Assembly: GCF_902459695.1 (NCBI RefSeq)
Contig: NZ_CABPRZ010000003.1
Location: forward strand, 336,714-400,713
Length of the DNA: 64,000 nucleotides
Reading direction: 5' to 3'
DNA from: Pandoraea terrae
GTDB taxonomy: Bacteria; Pseudomonadota; Gammaproteobacteria; Burkholderiales; Burkholderiaceae
The position numbers and the translations under genes were made by a program. Shown piece by piece: positions 17,960-26,161 of this stretch; position 1 is the first letter of the stretch; each line of letters opens with the position of its first letter. The notes beneath the pieces are model-generated. The model searched no databases. It was given only the letters and a program-made list of their open reading frames with translations, and had not been told where the DNA came from.

Positions 17960-18949
17960 ATGATGCTCAATCGCAGGGTTTTTCTTCGCAATGTCGCGTT
18001 GTCCGCAGGCGCGGCTTCGCTTTCCGCCACGATCGGCTCGCGGGCCCTGGCTGCCGGGCCGATTCGCGTAGGTGTGCTGATTCCCGGCTCTCGCGCGGAT
18101 CACGGTTGGATGGAGTCGGCGTACGCAGGGATTGTCGCCGCCCAAACGCGGTATGGCGACCGCATCAAGATTACGTCGATCGAGAACGTCAAGTTCGGCG
18201 ACATGGAGCAAGTCCTCGTGACGCTCGCCGCCAAGAACGATCTCGTCATCGGCGCGGCCGGCCAGACGCAGGCGTCCGTACTCAAGGTCGCCAAACGCTT
18301 TCCGAAGGTCAAGTTCACCATCGTCGGTCCGACCGGCCTGCCGACCGATAACGTCGCGCAATACGACGTGCTGCAAGCCCAGATCGGCTTTGTCGCGGGC
18401 GCCGTCGCGGCGATGCTCTCGAAGCGCGGTGCGGTCAGCTATGTCGGCGGTCTCGAAATTCCGGCCATCGTCAATACGGGCAAGGAATTCGGTAACGGGG
18501 CGCGTTATGTGCGGCCTGACATCAAATACATCGAAACCTACACCGGCGATTTCGACGATGTCGCCAAAGCCAAGGAAGCCACGCTCGCTGCGATCGCCCA
18601 GGGCGCGGACATGCATTACAACATTCTCAATCTCGGTGTGCGAGGCATGGAACAGGCCGCGCGCGATAAAGGCACGCGTCTGATCGGCAGCTACAGCAAC
18701 TATTGCGGTGATCACAACGCCCTCTACGCCGCCTATACGATCAGCGGCATCGGCTTCATGGTCGAGTATGCGATCGACCAGATGATGGCCGGCACGTGGA
18801 AGCCCGAGGCCAAGGTGTTCGGCCTGGCCATGGGGCCCCGCTCGGCTGGCATCGAAGTCTGCAGCGGCGCGACCCCCGAGTTGCTGACCAAGGTCCAGGA
18901 GATCCAGAACAACTTGTTGGCCGGCAAGATCAAAGTGCTTGTCGGGTGA
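17960..18949 (+). CDS. BMP-family ABC transporter substrate-binding protein
   Basis: A 329-residue periplasmic binding protein of the BMP/PnrA/Med family, whose known members bind nucleosides or autoinducer-like ligands. The N-terminus carries a twin-arginine-like signal (NRRVFLRNVA, then a hydrophobic stretch and SRALAAG). The mature protein begins IRVGVLIPGSRADHGWMESAYAG, with the family's conserved W and the VSYVGGLEIP segment. The ATG at 17960 is chosen because AGGAG ends nine bases before it (GTG 17954 is too close). First gene of an importer operon with a double ATPase and two permeases. Confidence 0.92.
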   Translation: MMLNRRVFLRNVALSAGAASLSATIGSRALAAGPIRVGVLIPGSRADHGWMESAYAGIVAAQTRYGDRIKITSIENVKFGDMEQVLVTLAAKNDLVIGAAGQTQASVLKVAKRFPKVKFTIVGPTGLPTDNVAQYDVLQAQIGFVAGAVAAMLSKRGAVSYVGGLEIPAIVNTGKEFGNGARYVRPDIKYIETYTGDFDDVAKAKEATLAAIAQGADMHYNILNLGVRGMEQAARDKGTRLIGSYSNYCGDHNALYAAYTISGIGFMVEYAIDQMMAGTWKPEAKVFGLAMGPRSAGIEVCSGATPELLTKVQEIQNNLLAGKIKVLVG

Positions 18950-18953
18950 GATC

Positions 18954-20546
18954 ATGAATCTCCTCGAACTGGCGGGCGTGACGAAGCGCTTCGGCGCATT
19001 CGTCGCCCTTGACGAAGTCGACTGGCATGTCGCGGCAGGCGAGGTGCATTGCCTGCTCGGCGAGAACGGCGCCGGCAAGTCGACGCTTTGCAATCTCGTG
19101 TTCGGCGTCTATCAGCCCGACGCCGGCGCGATGCGGTTCGATGGCGCGCCGCACGCGCCGGCCGGGCCGATTGACGCGCTCGCGCGCGGCATCGCCATGG
19201 TCCATCAGCATTTCAGTCTGGTCGGAAACATGACGGTCGCCGAGAATCTCGTGCTCGGCCGCGCGCGTGCCGTGCTGCGTTACGACGACGTGCTGGAAAA
19301 GATGGCCCGGCTGGCCGACGAATACGACCTGGCGATCGATCCGCATCGTGTCATCAGCGAGTTGTCGGTCGGCGAACGCCAACGCGTCGAGATCATCAAG
19401 TGCCTGTTGACCGATCCGCGCCTGCTTGTGCTCGACGAGCCGACGGCGGTGCTGCCGCCGGGCGAGGTCGATGCCCTGCTGACGGTCTGCCGCAAGGTTG
19501 CAGCCAGCGGGCGCGCGGTGATCCTCGTCACACACAAGCTGGCCGAGATCGCGAAGGTGGCCGACCGTACCACCGTGCTGCGGCGCGGCCGTATCGTGGA
19601 ATCCGTGCCGATGGCCGGCGCCGATATGCAAATGCTCGTGCGCTCGATGGTCGGCAGGGATGTCAGCACGGCCGACTCGGTGCTGGCCGCCACGCTCGGC
19701 ATCGCCAGTCAGGCCGCTGCGACGGTTACGGCAGACATGGCAGACACGACAGCGACAGAAGGGCAGGCGTGCAAGGCCGCTGCGATGGAGGATGCCGTCG
19801 AGGCGCTCACGCTCGATGCGCTGACGTTCCGCGACGCCGACGGGGTGTTGCGACTGGACGACGTCACGCTTGCCGTCAGACGCGGCGAGATCGTTGGCGT
19901 GGCGGGCGTTGAAGGGAATGGGCAGACCGAACTCGGCGCGATCCTGGCCGGTCTCGCAACGCCCACGCAGGGCCAGATCTGCATCGGCGGGCGCGATGTC
20001 ACGGGCGCGCGGCCCGGCGACATCACGGCCGCCGGGGCCGGTATCGTGCCCGAAGACCGGCACGCCGTCGCTTGCATCGGCGAGTTGAGCATTTCCGAGA
20101 ATCTGTTCCTTGGCGCAACCCACCGCTATTCGCGCTGGGGCCTGCTCGACCGCGCCCGCATGGCGCGCGACGCGCGGGCGCTGATGCAGGCGTTCGACGT
20201 CCGTGCGGACAGCCCCGACGTACCGATGGGGCGGTTGTCGGGGGGCAATCAGCAGAAGGCGGTGCTGGCACGCGAACTCACGCGTGAGCCGCTGACGTTC
20301 CTGCTCGCCGCCCAGCCGACGCGCGGCCTGGACGTAGGCGCCGTCGAGGCAGTATTTCGTCGCATCTGCTCGGCACGCGATGCGGGCCTTGGCGTGCTGC
20401 TGATTTCCAGTGATTTGAACGAGCTGATTGCCGTGTCGGACCGCGTGGTGGTGCTATATCGCGGGCGCGTGGTGGGCGAGATGCCCGCGACGCCGGGCAA
20501 TCGGGAGACGATTGGCGCAATGATGTCGGGGCATGGCCATGGTTGA
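18954..20546 (+). CDS. BMP-type ABC transporter, double ATP-binding protein
   Basis: A 530-residue protein with two tandem ATPase domains, as in RbsA/YufO. Domain 1 has Walker A GENGAGKST, signature LSVGERQR and Walker B LLVLDEPTAVLPP. Domain 2 has a degenerate P-loop (GVEGNGQTEL), signature LSGGNQQK and a Walker B where the Glu is replaced by Gln (LLAAQPTRGLD), which is normal for this subfamily's second site. The linker (about residues 245-290) is unusually Ala/Thr/Met-rich. The ATG at 18954 lies five bases after the SBP stop. The next gene overlaps the end by 14 bases. Confidence 0.93.
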   Translation: MNLLELAGVTKRFGAFVALDEVDWHVAAGEVHCLLGENGAGKSTLCNLVFGVYQPDAGAMRFDGAPHAPAGPIDALARGIAMVHQHFSLVGNMTVAENLVLGRARAVLRYDDVLEKMARLADEYDLAIDPHRVISELSVGERQRVEIIKCLLTDPRLLVLDEPTAVLPPGEVDALLTVCRKVAASGRAVILVTHKLAEIAKVADRTTVLRRGRIVESVPMAGADMQMLVRSMVGRDVSTADSVLAATLGIASQAAATVTADMADTTATEGQACKAAAMEDAVEALTLDALTFRDADGVLRLDDVTLAVRRGEIVGVAGVEGNGQTELGAILAGLATPTQGQICIGGRDVTGARPGDITAAGAGIVPEDRHAVACIGELSISENLFLGATHRYSRWGLLDRARMARDARALMQAFDVRADSPDVPMGRLSGGNQQKAVLARELTREPLTFLLAAQPTRGLDVGAVEAVFRRICSARDAGLGVLLISSDLNELIAVSDRVVVLYRGRVVGEMPATPGNRETIGAMMSGHGHG

Positions 20547-21663
20547 CGATTCGACTGTTCACACTCAATCCGCCGAACGTCCAGCGGAAAAACTCCGGCG
20601 GGCGGCGGCGCAGGCGTTGCCGTTGCCGGTCCTGATCCCGATCGTGGCGACCGTCGCGGCGCTCGCCATCGGCGTCGGCCTGATTGCCCTGACGGGGAAT
20701 TCCGTCGTCGAGGCGATCACCGCGTTTTGGGACGGCATGACAGGCAGCGCGTTCGACGTGGGCTCGTCGCTCAATCGCTCGATGAGTCTGCTGCTGGTCG
20801 GCCTCGGCTTCATCTTCGCCAACCGCGCCAATCTGACCAACGTCGGCGGCGAAGGGCAGATCGCGATCGGCGGCATGATGGCGACCGCGATGGCGCTTCA
20901 CGGCGGCGCGGCGGCGCTGCCGTTCGGGCTGGCCTTCGTCGTGCCGCTGCTGGCGGGCACGCTGGGCGGCGCGGTCTGGGGCGGTGCGGCCGGCGTGCTC
21001 AAATCGAAGCGCGGCGTCAACGAGGTGATCAGCACCTTGCTGCTGACATTCATTGCGTTGCCGCTCGTTTACTGGTCGGTCGAGTCGTTCCATCTGCTGC
21101 GCAAGCCATTGACGCCGACGTCGGCGTTGCCGGAATCGCCCGAGATTCCTGATCTGACAAAGCTGCCGATGCTGCTGCCGTCGGATCCGACCTCGCCGCT
21201 GCATGTCGGTCTGCTGATCGCGCTTGTCGCCGTGATCGTCGTCGGTGTGGTGCTTGCCAAAAGCCCGCTCGGTCTCAAATTGCGCGCCGTCGGCTTGAAT
21301 CGGCTGGCAGCACGCCGTGCGGGTATCCGGGCCGACCGCCTCGTTGTGACAGCAATGGCGGTGTCGGGCGGCTTTGGCGGTTTGGCGGGCGCGATCATGA
21401 TTCAGGGGCAGCAGTTCTATCTGACGAGCGACTTTTCCTCGGGCTACGGCTTCGACGGCCTGGTCGTCGGCTTGCTGGCGCGCGGCTCGGCCGCTGGCGT
21501 GGTGCTCGGCGCGCTGCTGTTCGGCTTCCTGCGCTCCGGCAGCATCGCGATGGAGATCACCGCGCATGTGCCGTCCGCCGTCGTGCTGATCTGCCAGGGG
21601 TTGATCGTCATCGCGGTGGCCGGCTCCTCCCTTCTTGTCGACAAGCGAGTCAATCATGGTTGA
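20533..21663 (+). CDS. BMP-type ABC transporter permease 1
   Basis: A 376-residue BPD_transp_2-family permease with about nine hydrophobic segments. It carries the family's NLTNVGGEGQIAIGG motif and the cytoplasmic coupling-loop region GLKLRAVGLNRLAARRAGI. A long hydrophilic loop near residues 190-225 is typical of the larger of the two permeases (YufP type). It overlaps the ATPase gene at its start and the second permease at its end, so translation is coupled. Confidence 0.92.
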   Translation: MAMVDDSTVHTQSAERPAEKLRRAAAQALPLPVLIPIVATVAALAIGVGLIALTGNSVVEAITAFWDGMTGSAFDVGSSLNRSMSLLLVGLGFIFANRANLTNVGGEGQIAIGGMMATAMALHGGAAALPFGLAFVVPLLAGTLGGAVWGGAAGVLKSKRGVNEVISTLLLTFIALPLVYWSVESFHLLRKPLTPTSALPESPEIPDLTKLPMLLPSDPTSPLHVGLLIALVAVIVVGVVLAKSPLGLKLRAVGLNRLAARRAGIRADRLVVTAMAVSGGFGGLAGAIMIQGQQFYLTSDFSSGYGFDGLVVGLLARGSAAGVVLGALLFGFLRSGSIAMEITAHVPSAVVLICQGLIVIAVAGSSLLVDKRVNHG

Positions 21664-22579
21664 AGCGCAACTGGCCGTATTCGTCGCCTCGGGCATTCGC
21701 CTGGCGATGCCGATCATCCTGGCCGGCACCGGCGAACTCGTCAGTCAGCGCGCGGGCGTGCTGAACCTGAGCCTCGACGGCATGATGCTGGTCGCGGCGT
21801 TCGCTGCCGCCTGGGGCGCCTGGGTGACCGGTTCGCCCGTCCTGGGCGTCGTGGCGGGCGTTGTCGCAAGCCTGCTGGTGGCCTGGGTGCAGGCATTCCT
21901 CAGCGTGACCTTGCGCGCCAATCAACTGGTCGTGGGCATCGGCTTCAACATCCTGGCGCTTGGCGCAACGACGTTCCTGTATCGGGAAATCTTCGGTCCG
22001 CTCTCGCGGCAACCGATTCCTGGCTTCGAGAAGTGGCATATCCCGGGCCTCGAATCCTTGCCGATCATCGGTCCAGGGGTGTTCCAGCAAACCGGACTTG
22101 TCTACCTCGGCCTGTTCCTGGTGCTCGTGACGTGGGCGTTGCTGAAAGGCACCTCGCTCGGTTTGTCGATCCGTGCCGTGGGCGAAGACCCGCGCGCAGC
22201 GGACAAGGCCGGCATCCACGTCAAGCGCGTGCGATACCTCGGCGTGTTGTTTGCCGGTGCGATGGCGGGGCTCGGCGGCGCGTTCATGTCGGTGGCAGAC
22301 AGCAACACCTTTACCGAAGGGATGACACGCGGCGCCGGCTACCTGGCCATCACGGCGGTCATCTTCGGCGGCTGGACGCCGGGACGCACGCTCGCGGCGT
22401 GCCTGCTGTTCGGGTTCGCGACGGCGCTGCAGTTCCTGGTGCCGGCGCTGGGTCTCGACGTGCCCGTCGCGTGGCTGCTGATGTTGCCGTATGTGCTGGC
22501 GCTCTGCGCGATCGCCGGCTTTGTCGGCAAGCAACGGCAACCGTCCGCCTTGACGCTGCCGTTCGTGCGTGGCCGTTAG
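21656..22579 (+). CDS. BMP-type ABC transporter permease 2
   Basis: A 307-residue BPD_transp_2-family permease (YufQ type) with eight to nine hydrophobic segments, the GVLNLSLDGMMLV motif and the coupling helix GLSIRAVGEDPRAADKAGI. The ATG at 21656 overlaps the stop of permease 1 by eight bases; an upstream start inside permease 1 is not needed. It completes the importer. The next gene, a cysteine hydrolase, lies 80 bases downstream on the same strand and is probably in the same transcript. Confidence 0.92.
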   Translation: MVEAQLAVFVASGIRLAMPIILAGTGELVSQRAGVLNLSLDGMMLVAAFAAAWGAWVTGSPVLGVVAGVVASLLVAWVQAFLSVTLRANQLVVGIGFNILALGATTFLYREIFGPLSRQPIPGFEKWHIPGLESLPIIGPGVFQQTGLVYLGLFLVLVTWALLKGTSLGLSIRAVGEDPRAADKAGIHVKRVRYLGVLFAGAMAGLGGAFMSVADSNTFTEGMTRGAGYLAITAVIFGGWTPGRTLAACLLFGFATALQFLVPALGLDVPVAWLLMLPYVLALCAIAGFVGKQRQPSALTLPFVRGR

Positions 22580-22659
22580 CAGCACTCGGCCGCCCTCAGC
22601 CGCCGTTCGGCGATGCCCATGGCCATGGCGTCACACATTCCCTTTGTGAAGGAGCTGAA

Positions 22660-23484
22660 ATGACCACACTACGCAACGTATCCGGGGCCGGTGCGCCCAT
22701 CCAGGAAGGCGATGCACGCCGGCGGCTCGGTTCGGCGCCGAACCATCAATGGGCGGTTAGCCGCGACCACGTCGACATGGCCGTGCCCGCGCCGGCGCCC
22801 GTGCCGATGCCTCTCGAAGCGACGCCGCAACGGTTGACGATCGACCTGCGCCGCACCGCGATCGTCGTCATCGACATGCAGAATGATTTCTGCGCGCCGG
22901 GTGGCTGGGTCGACCATCTCGGCGTCGATTACTCGCCCGACCGCCGGCCGATCAAACCATTACAACGACTCCTGCCGGCGTTGCGCGAGGCCGGCGTGCC
23001 GGTCGTATGGGTCAATTGGGGCAATCGTCCCGATCTGTTGAACATGCCGCCGAATCAATTGCATCTGTACAAACCCTCCGGCGATGGGGTGGGACTGGGC
23101 GACCCGTTGCCGGGACACGGCGCACGCGTACTGGAAAAGGACAGTTGGGCTGCGGCGGTCGTCGACGAACTGGCCCCTGCGCCGACCGACGTACGCGTCG
23201 ACAAGTACCGCATCAGCGGCTTCTGGGATACGCCGCTCGACGGCATCCTGCGCAATCTCGGCGTAAACACGCTGCTGTTCGCCGGCGTGAATACGGACCA
23301 GTGCGTCGCCTGCACACTGCAGGACGCCAATTTCCTCGGCTATGGCTGTGTGCTTGTCGAAGACTGTTGTGCGACGACGTCACCGGCATTCTGCACGGAA
23401 AGCACCTTGTTCAACGTCAGGAAGTGCTACGGCTTTGTGACCGGCTCGCACGACGTGCTGGCGGGCCTGGCGAACCGTGCATGA
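22660..23484 (+). CDS. Isochorismatase-family cysteine hydrolase (biuret hydrolase/RutB-like)
   Basis: A 274-residue cysteine hydrolase with a 60-residue N-terminal extension. The Asp of the triad is in VVIDMQNDFCAPGG, the Lys in VDKYRISGF, and the nucleophile Cys in VNTDQCVACT. The GVGLGDPLPG and VEDCCATTSP segments resemble biuret hydrolase and RutB-type ureidoacrylate amidohydrolase more than isochorismatase itself, so an amide or ureide substrate is likely (inference). GGAG precedes the ATG at 22660. It lies directly behind a BMP importer and ahead of a carbamoyltransferase/carbamate kinase set, which supports a role in releasing a carbamoyl-bearing intermediate. Confidence 0.87.
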   Translation: MTTLRNVSGAGAPIQEGDARRRLGSAPNHQWAVSRDHVDMAVPAPAPVPMPLEATPQRLTIDLRRTAIVVIDMQNDFCAPGGWVDHLGVDYSPDRRPIKPLQRLLPALREAGVPVVWVNWGNRPDLLNMPPNQLHLYKPSGDGVGLGDPLPGHGARVLEKDSWAAAVVDELAPAPTDVRVDKYRISGFWDTPLDGILRNLGVNTLLFAGVNTDQCVACTLQDANFLGYGCVLVEDCCATTSPAFCTESTLFNVRKCYGFVTGSHDVLAGLANRA

Positions 23485-23517
23485 CGTGAGCGCGCAGCGT
23501 ATTTCCGGGAGGCGGCC

Positions 23518-23946
23518 ATGAAGACGGTACAGCAGGTATTGGACAAGAAGGGCCGAAGCTTGTGCTCGATCGGGCCGAACGCCCGCGTGCTCGATGCACT
23601 TCGGGCCATGTCGCTGCATGCGGTCGGCGCGATGGTGGTGGTCGACGGCGGCAGGCTTGTCGGCATTTTGTCGGAACGCGATTTCGCCCGCCAGGTAGCA
23701 CGGTCGGGGCATTGCGCCACCCACATCGCCGTGCGCGAGATCATGACACGCAGGGTCACGACGATTGCCGTGCATGAGACTGTCGAGGCGTGCATGAGTT
23801 TGATGGTGAATGGCAATTTTCGCCATCTGCCGGTGCTCGAGCGCGGCGAGCTGGTCGGCATGCTTTCGATCGGCGATCTCGTGCGCGAGATCATCGCCGA
23901 TCAGGCAGCGACCATCCGGCACCTTGAAACCTACATCCAGGGGTGA
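23518..23946 (+). CDS. CBS-domain protein
   Basis: A 142-residue protein made of two CBS domains only (about residues 8-62 and 73-128), with the usual GxLVGILSERD and GxLVGMLSIGD endings. Such stand-alone pairs bind adenosine nucleotides and regulate partner proteins. A GGGAGG box precedes the ATG. It follows the hydrolase gene by 33 bases, inside the catabolic locus, and is convergent with the LysR gene. A role as adenylate sensor for the importer or the carbamate kinase pathway is possible but not shown. Confidence 0.9.
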   Translation: MKTVQQVLDKKGRSLCSIGPNARVLDALRAMSLHAVGAMVVVDGGRLVGILSERDFARQVARSGHCATHIAVREIMTRRVTTIAVHETVEACMSLMVNGNFRHLPVLERGELVGMLSIGDLVREIIADQAATIRHLETYIQG

Positions 23947-23985
23947 CGCAGTGCGAAGCGCGCATGGTTCGCGTCCGCGCTGCCG

Positions 23986-24894
23986 CTATTCCCGAAAGAG
24001 CTCGACCATCAATTCCCGAAGCCACTTGTTCGCGGCGTCGTGATGATAACGCTCGTGCCAGTGCTGGCGAATCTCGAGGTCCGGGAATTGGACCGGCGGC
24101 TCGAGGATCTGAAGGTTCGGCGACATCTCGGGGGTTGTCGCGAGGCGCGACGGTATCGTGGCAATGGCGTCGGTTTGCGTCACGATGGTCGGCAACACCA
24201 TGAAATGCGGCACCGTCAGCACGACTTTGCGATGCGGCTGCTGCGAACAGCGAATCTGTTCAAGCGCGACATCGTGTCCGGTCCCGGTCGATCCGACCAC
24301 GACGTGCGGACTCTCCACGTATTGCGTGTGGCTCAGCTTTCCATCAATGGTGGGATGGCCGCGGCGTGCGATGCAGACGAACTGGTCGCGATAGAGCCGC
24401 TGCTGGAAAAAGCCGGCCTTCAGTTGGGGAAAAATGCCGATCGCCAGATCGACCTCGCCAGCAGCCATGGCCTCCTGGGCGCCTTTTTCGGGAATCGGGC
24501 ACACCTTGATGGTGATGTTGGGCGCGATCCGGTTCAGGTGATGCAGAACCCTGGGCATGCAGACGATCTCGCCGATCTCGGTCATATAGAGCGTAAATAC
24601 CTTTCGCGGCGACGCGGCCGGGTCAAATTTCGTGCCGATTCGCAACGCGCCGGAAATCAGGTCGCAGGCGCGTGAAATCGGTTCGGACAACTGTTCCGCG
24701 TAGGGGGTCGGCTGCATGCCGCGCGTCGTGCGCACGAACAACGGGTCGTTGAAGATCTTGCGCAGACGGGAGAGCGCGTTGCTCATCGCCGGTTGAGACA
24801 GGCCGATGGCGTTCGCCGCGAGCGTTACGTTGCGCTCCTTGGCGATGGCGTCGAAAGCCACCAACAGATTCATGTCGATTGAGGCAAGGTTCAT
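23986..24894 (-). CDS. LysR-family transcriptional regulator
   Basis: A 302-residue LysR regulator of the NodD-like branch. The N-terminal winged HTH runs MNLASIDMNLLVAFDAIAKE, then TLAANAIGLSQPAMSNALSRLR and DPLFVRTTRGM; the rest is a periplasmic-binding-like effector domain. It sits between the importer/hydrolase genes and the Tsx-AllFGKH genes, divergent from the latter, so it probably regulates the locus from the 24895-25228 region in response to the imported compound or a product (inference). Confidence 0.92.
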   Translation of the reverse strand: MNLASIDMNLLVAFDAIAKERNVTLAANAIGLSQPAMSNALSRLRKIFNDPLFVRTTRGMQPTPYAEQLSEPISRACDLISGALRIGTKFDPAASPRKVFTLYMTEIGEIVCMPRVLHHLNRIAPNITIKVCPIPEKGAQEAMAAGEVDLAIGIFPQLKAGFFQQRLYRDQFVCIARRGHPTIDGKLSHTQYVESPHVVVGSTGTGHDVALEQIRCSQQPHRKVVLTVPHFMVLPTIVTQTDAIATIPSRLATTPEMSPNLQILEPPVQFPDLEIRQHWHERYHHDAANKWLRELMVELFRE

Positions 24895-25228
24895 CGCTCG
24901 GTGTCCGGACCGTAAGGCATTGTGCCGCCAAGGCTCGGCGGCAGGATGGAAACTTCGAGAAAAACGGGATCGTGCATACCTTTGCCGAAATACGGAAATT
25001 CTGAAATCGAGACTTTCCCGTAGCCCGTTGCCGGGGATCCGCTGCTTTCCGACCGATCGCGATGCGTAAAAACGGCTCGGCGAGCGGCATTTTTCACATT
25101 CACCGCTTGAATGTCGGGCATACCGAATTCTGCGTAGACAGATAATGGTCGGTCCCCTAAATTTCCCTTCAGGAGGCAGGCCAATTCAGTTTAAAGCAGG
25201 CGAATATAAAAACAGGGAGACAGGGAAA
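24895..25228. promoter_or_regulatory. Divergent control region between LysR and Tsx/All genes
   Basis: This 334-base region has no credible gene. It must contain the LysR promoter and the promoter of the operon starting with the Tsx-like gene. LysR targets (T-N11-A) can be found but are too loose to call. Confidence 0.5.
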
Positions 25229-26086
25229 GTGAAAAAGCATTTAAAGCCACGGCGAGCGCATTTGGCAGCCGGTTTTGCGGTAGCGGCGATGTTGGCGCCA
25301 TTCTCGGCGCAGGCGGCGGATTGGACGGATGCATTCGTCGGAATGCGATATGGCACGACGTTTCGCGAGCCGTCAATTCCAGACAATATCGCCAAAACAA
25401 TTCTGCAATTCCAATATGTAAGCGGATACAAATACGGCACGAATTTCTTTAACACCGACGTGCTGCTGTCCAACCGCAAAGACCCGGCTGCCGGAGGCGG
25501 CGGCGGCGCAACCGATATCTACGTCGTCTACCGCCACGTACTCAGCATGAGTGCCGTGACCGGATTGCCGCTGGCGATCGGCCCCGTGCGCGACTTCGGC
25601 CTGACCGCCGGCATCGACCTGCAAAGCAAGAACGACGCGTTCGGTTCCGGTTCGCGCTCGTCGCTGCCGCGCAAGTTCGTGGCCGGCCCGACGGTCAAGT
25701 TCGATGTGCCGGGCTATCTCGACTTCTCCGTGCTGTTCCGCACCGAGAACAATAACAACAGCATCGTCGGCAAGAACGTGACGTTTCAGAACAGCTATGG
25801 GCTGGAACTGCTGTGGGGCATTCCGTTCCACCTTGGGGTACCGGCCAAGTTCAAGGGGTTTGCCGACCTGATCGGTCCGAAGGGCAAGGACGGGTTCGGC
25901 GTGCAGACAAAACAGGAGTTCATGCTCGAGACCGCATTGATGTTCGATGTCGGCAGCCTGTACGGCAAGAAGGACTCGCTGTATGTGGGGGTCGGCTACC
26001 AGTACTGGCACAACAAGTTCGGCGTGCCGCCCGGCGTAGGCACCAAGGCGTCGGTCGTGCAGCTCAATCTCGAATACCACCTGTGA
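25229..26086 (+). CDS. Tsx-like outer-membrane channel protein
   Basis: A 285-residue outer-membrane beta-barrel with a signal peptide (residues 1-24, ending AQAADW). The mature part has alternating amphipathic strands and ends in the Leu-Glu-Tyr-His-Leu outer-membrane signature. The start ADWTDAFVGMRYGTTFREP and the overall layout resemble the Tsx nucleoside-channel family. The GTG at 25229 follows a GGGAGACAGGG box. First gene of the operon with allF-like genes, 75 bases downstream. A Tsx-type channel together with a BMP importer points to a nucleoside, nucleobase or ureide substrate. Confidence 0.8.
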   Translation: MKKHLKPRRAHLAAGFAVAAMLAPFSAQAADWTDAFVGMRYGTTFREPSIPDNIAKTILQFQYVSGYKYGTNFFNTDVLLSNRKDPAAGGGGGATDIYVVYRHVLSMSAVTGLPLAIGPVRDFGLTAGIDLQSKNDAFGSGSRSSLPRKFVAGPTVKFDVPGYLDFSVLFRTENNNNSIVGKNVTFQNSYGLELLWGIPFHLGVPAKFKGFADLIGPKGKDGFGVQTKQEFMLETALMFDVGSLYGKKDSLYVGVGYQYWHNKFGVPPGVGTKASVVQLNLEYHL

Positions 26087-26161
26087 GGCCGAGGGGCCGG
26101 CGCCGGCGCGCTGCGCGGTGCAACCGGGCACGCAACGTGCCGCTTTGAAGGAGAGGAATTC

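Noticed and set aside
20101..20340. The second ATPase domain of the BMP transporter as a damaged gene
   Set aside because: The Glu-to-Gln change in Walker B and the degenerate P-loop are usual in the second domain of this family.
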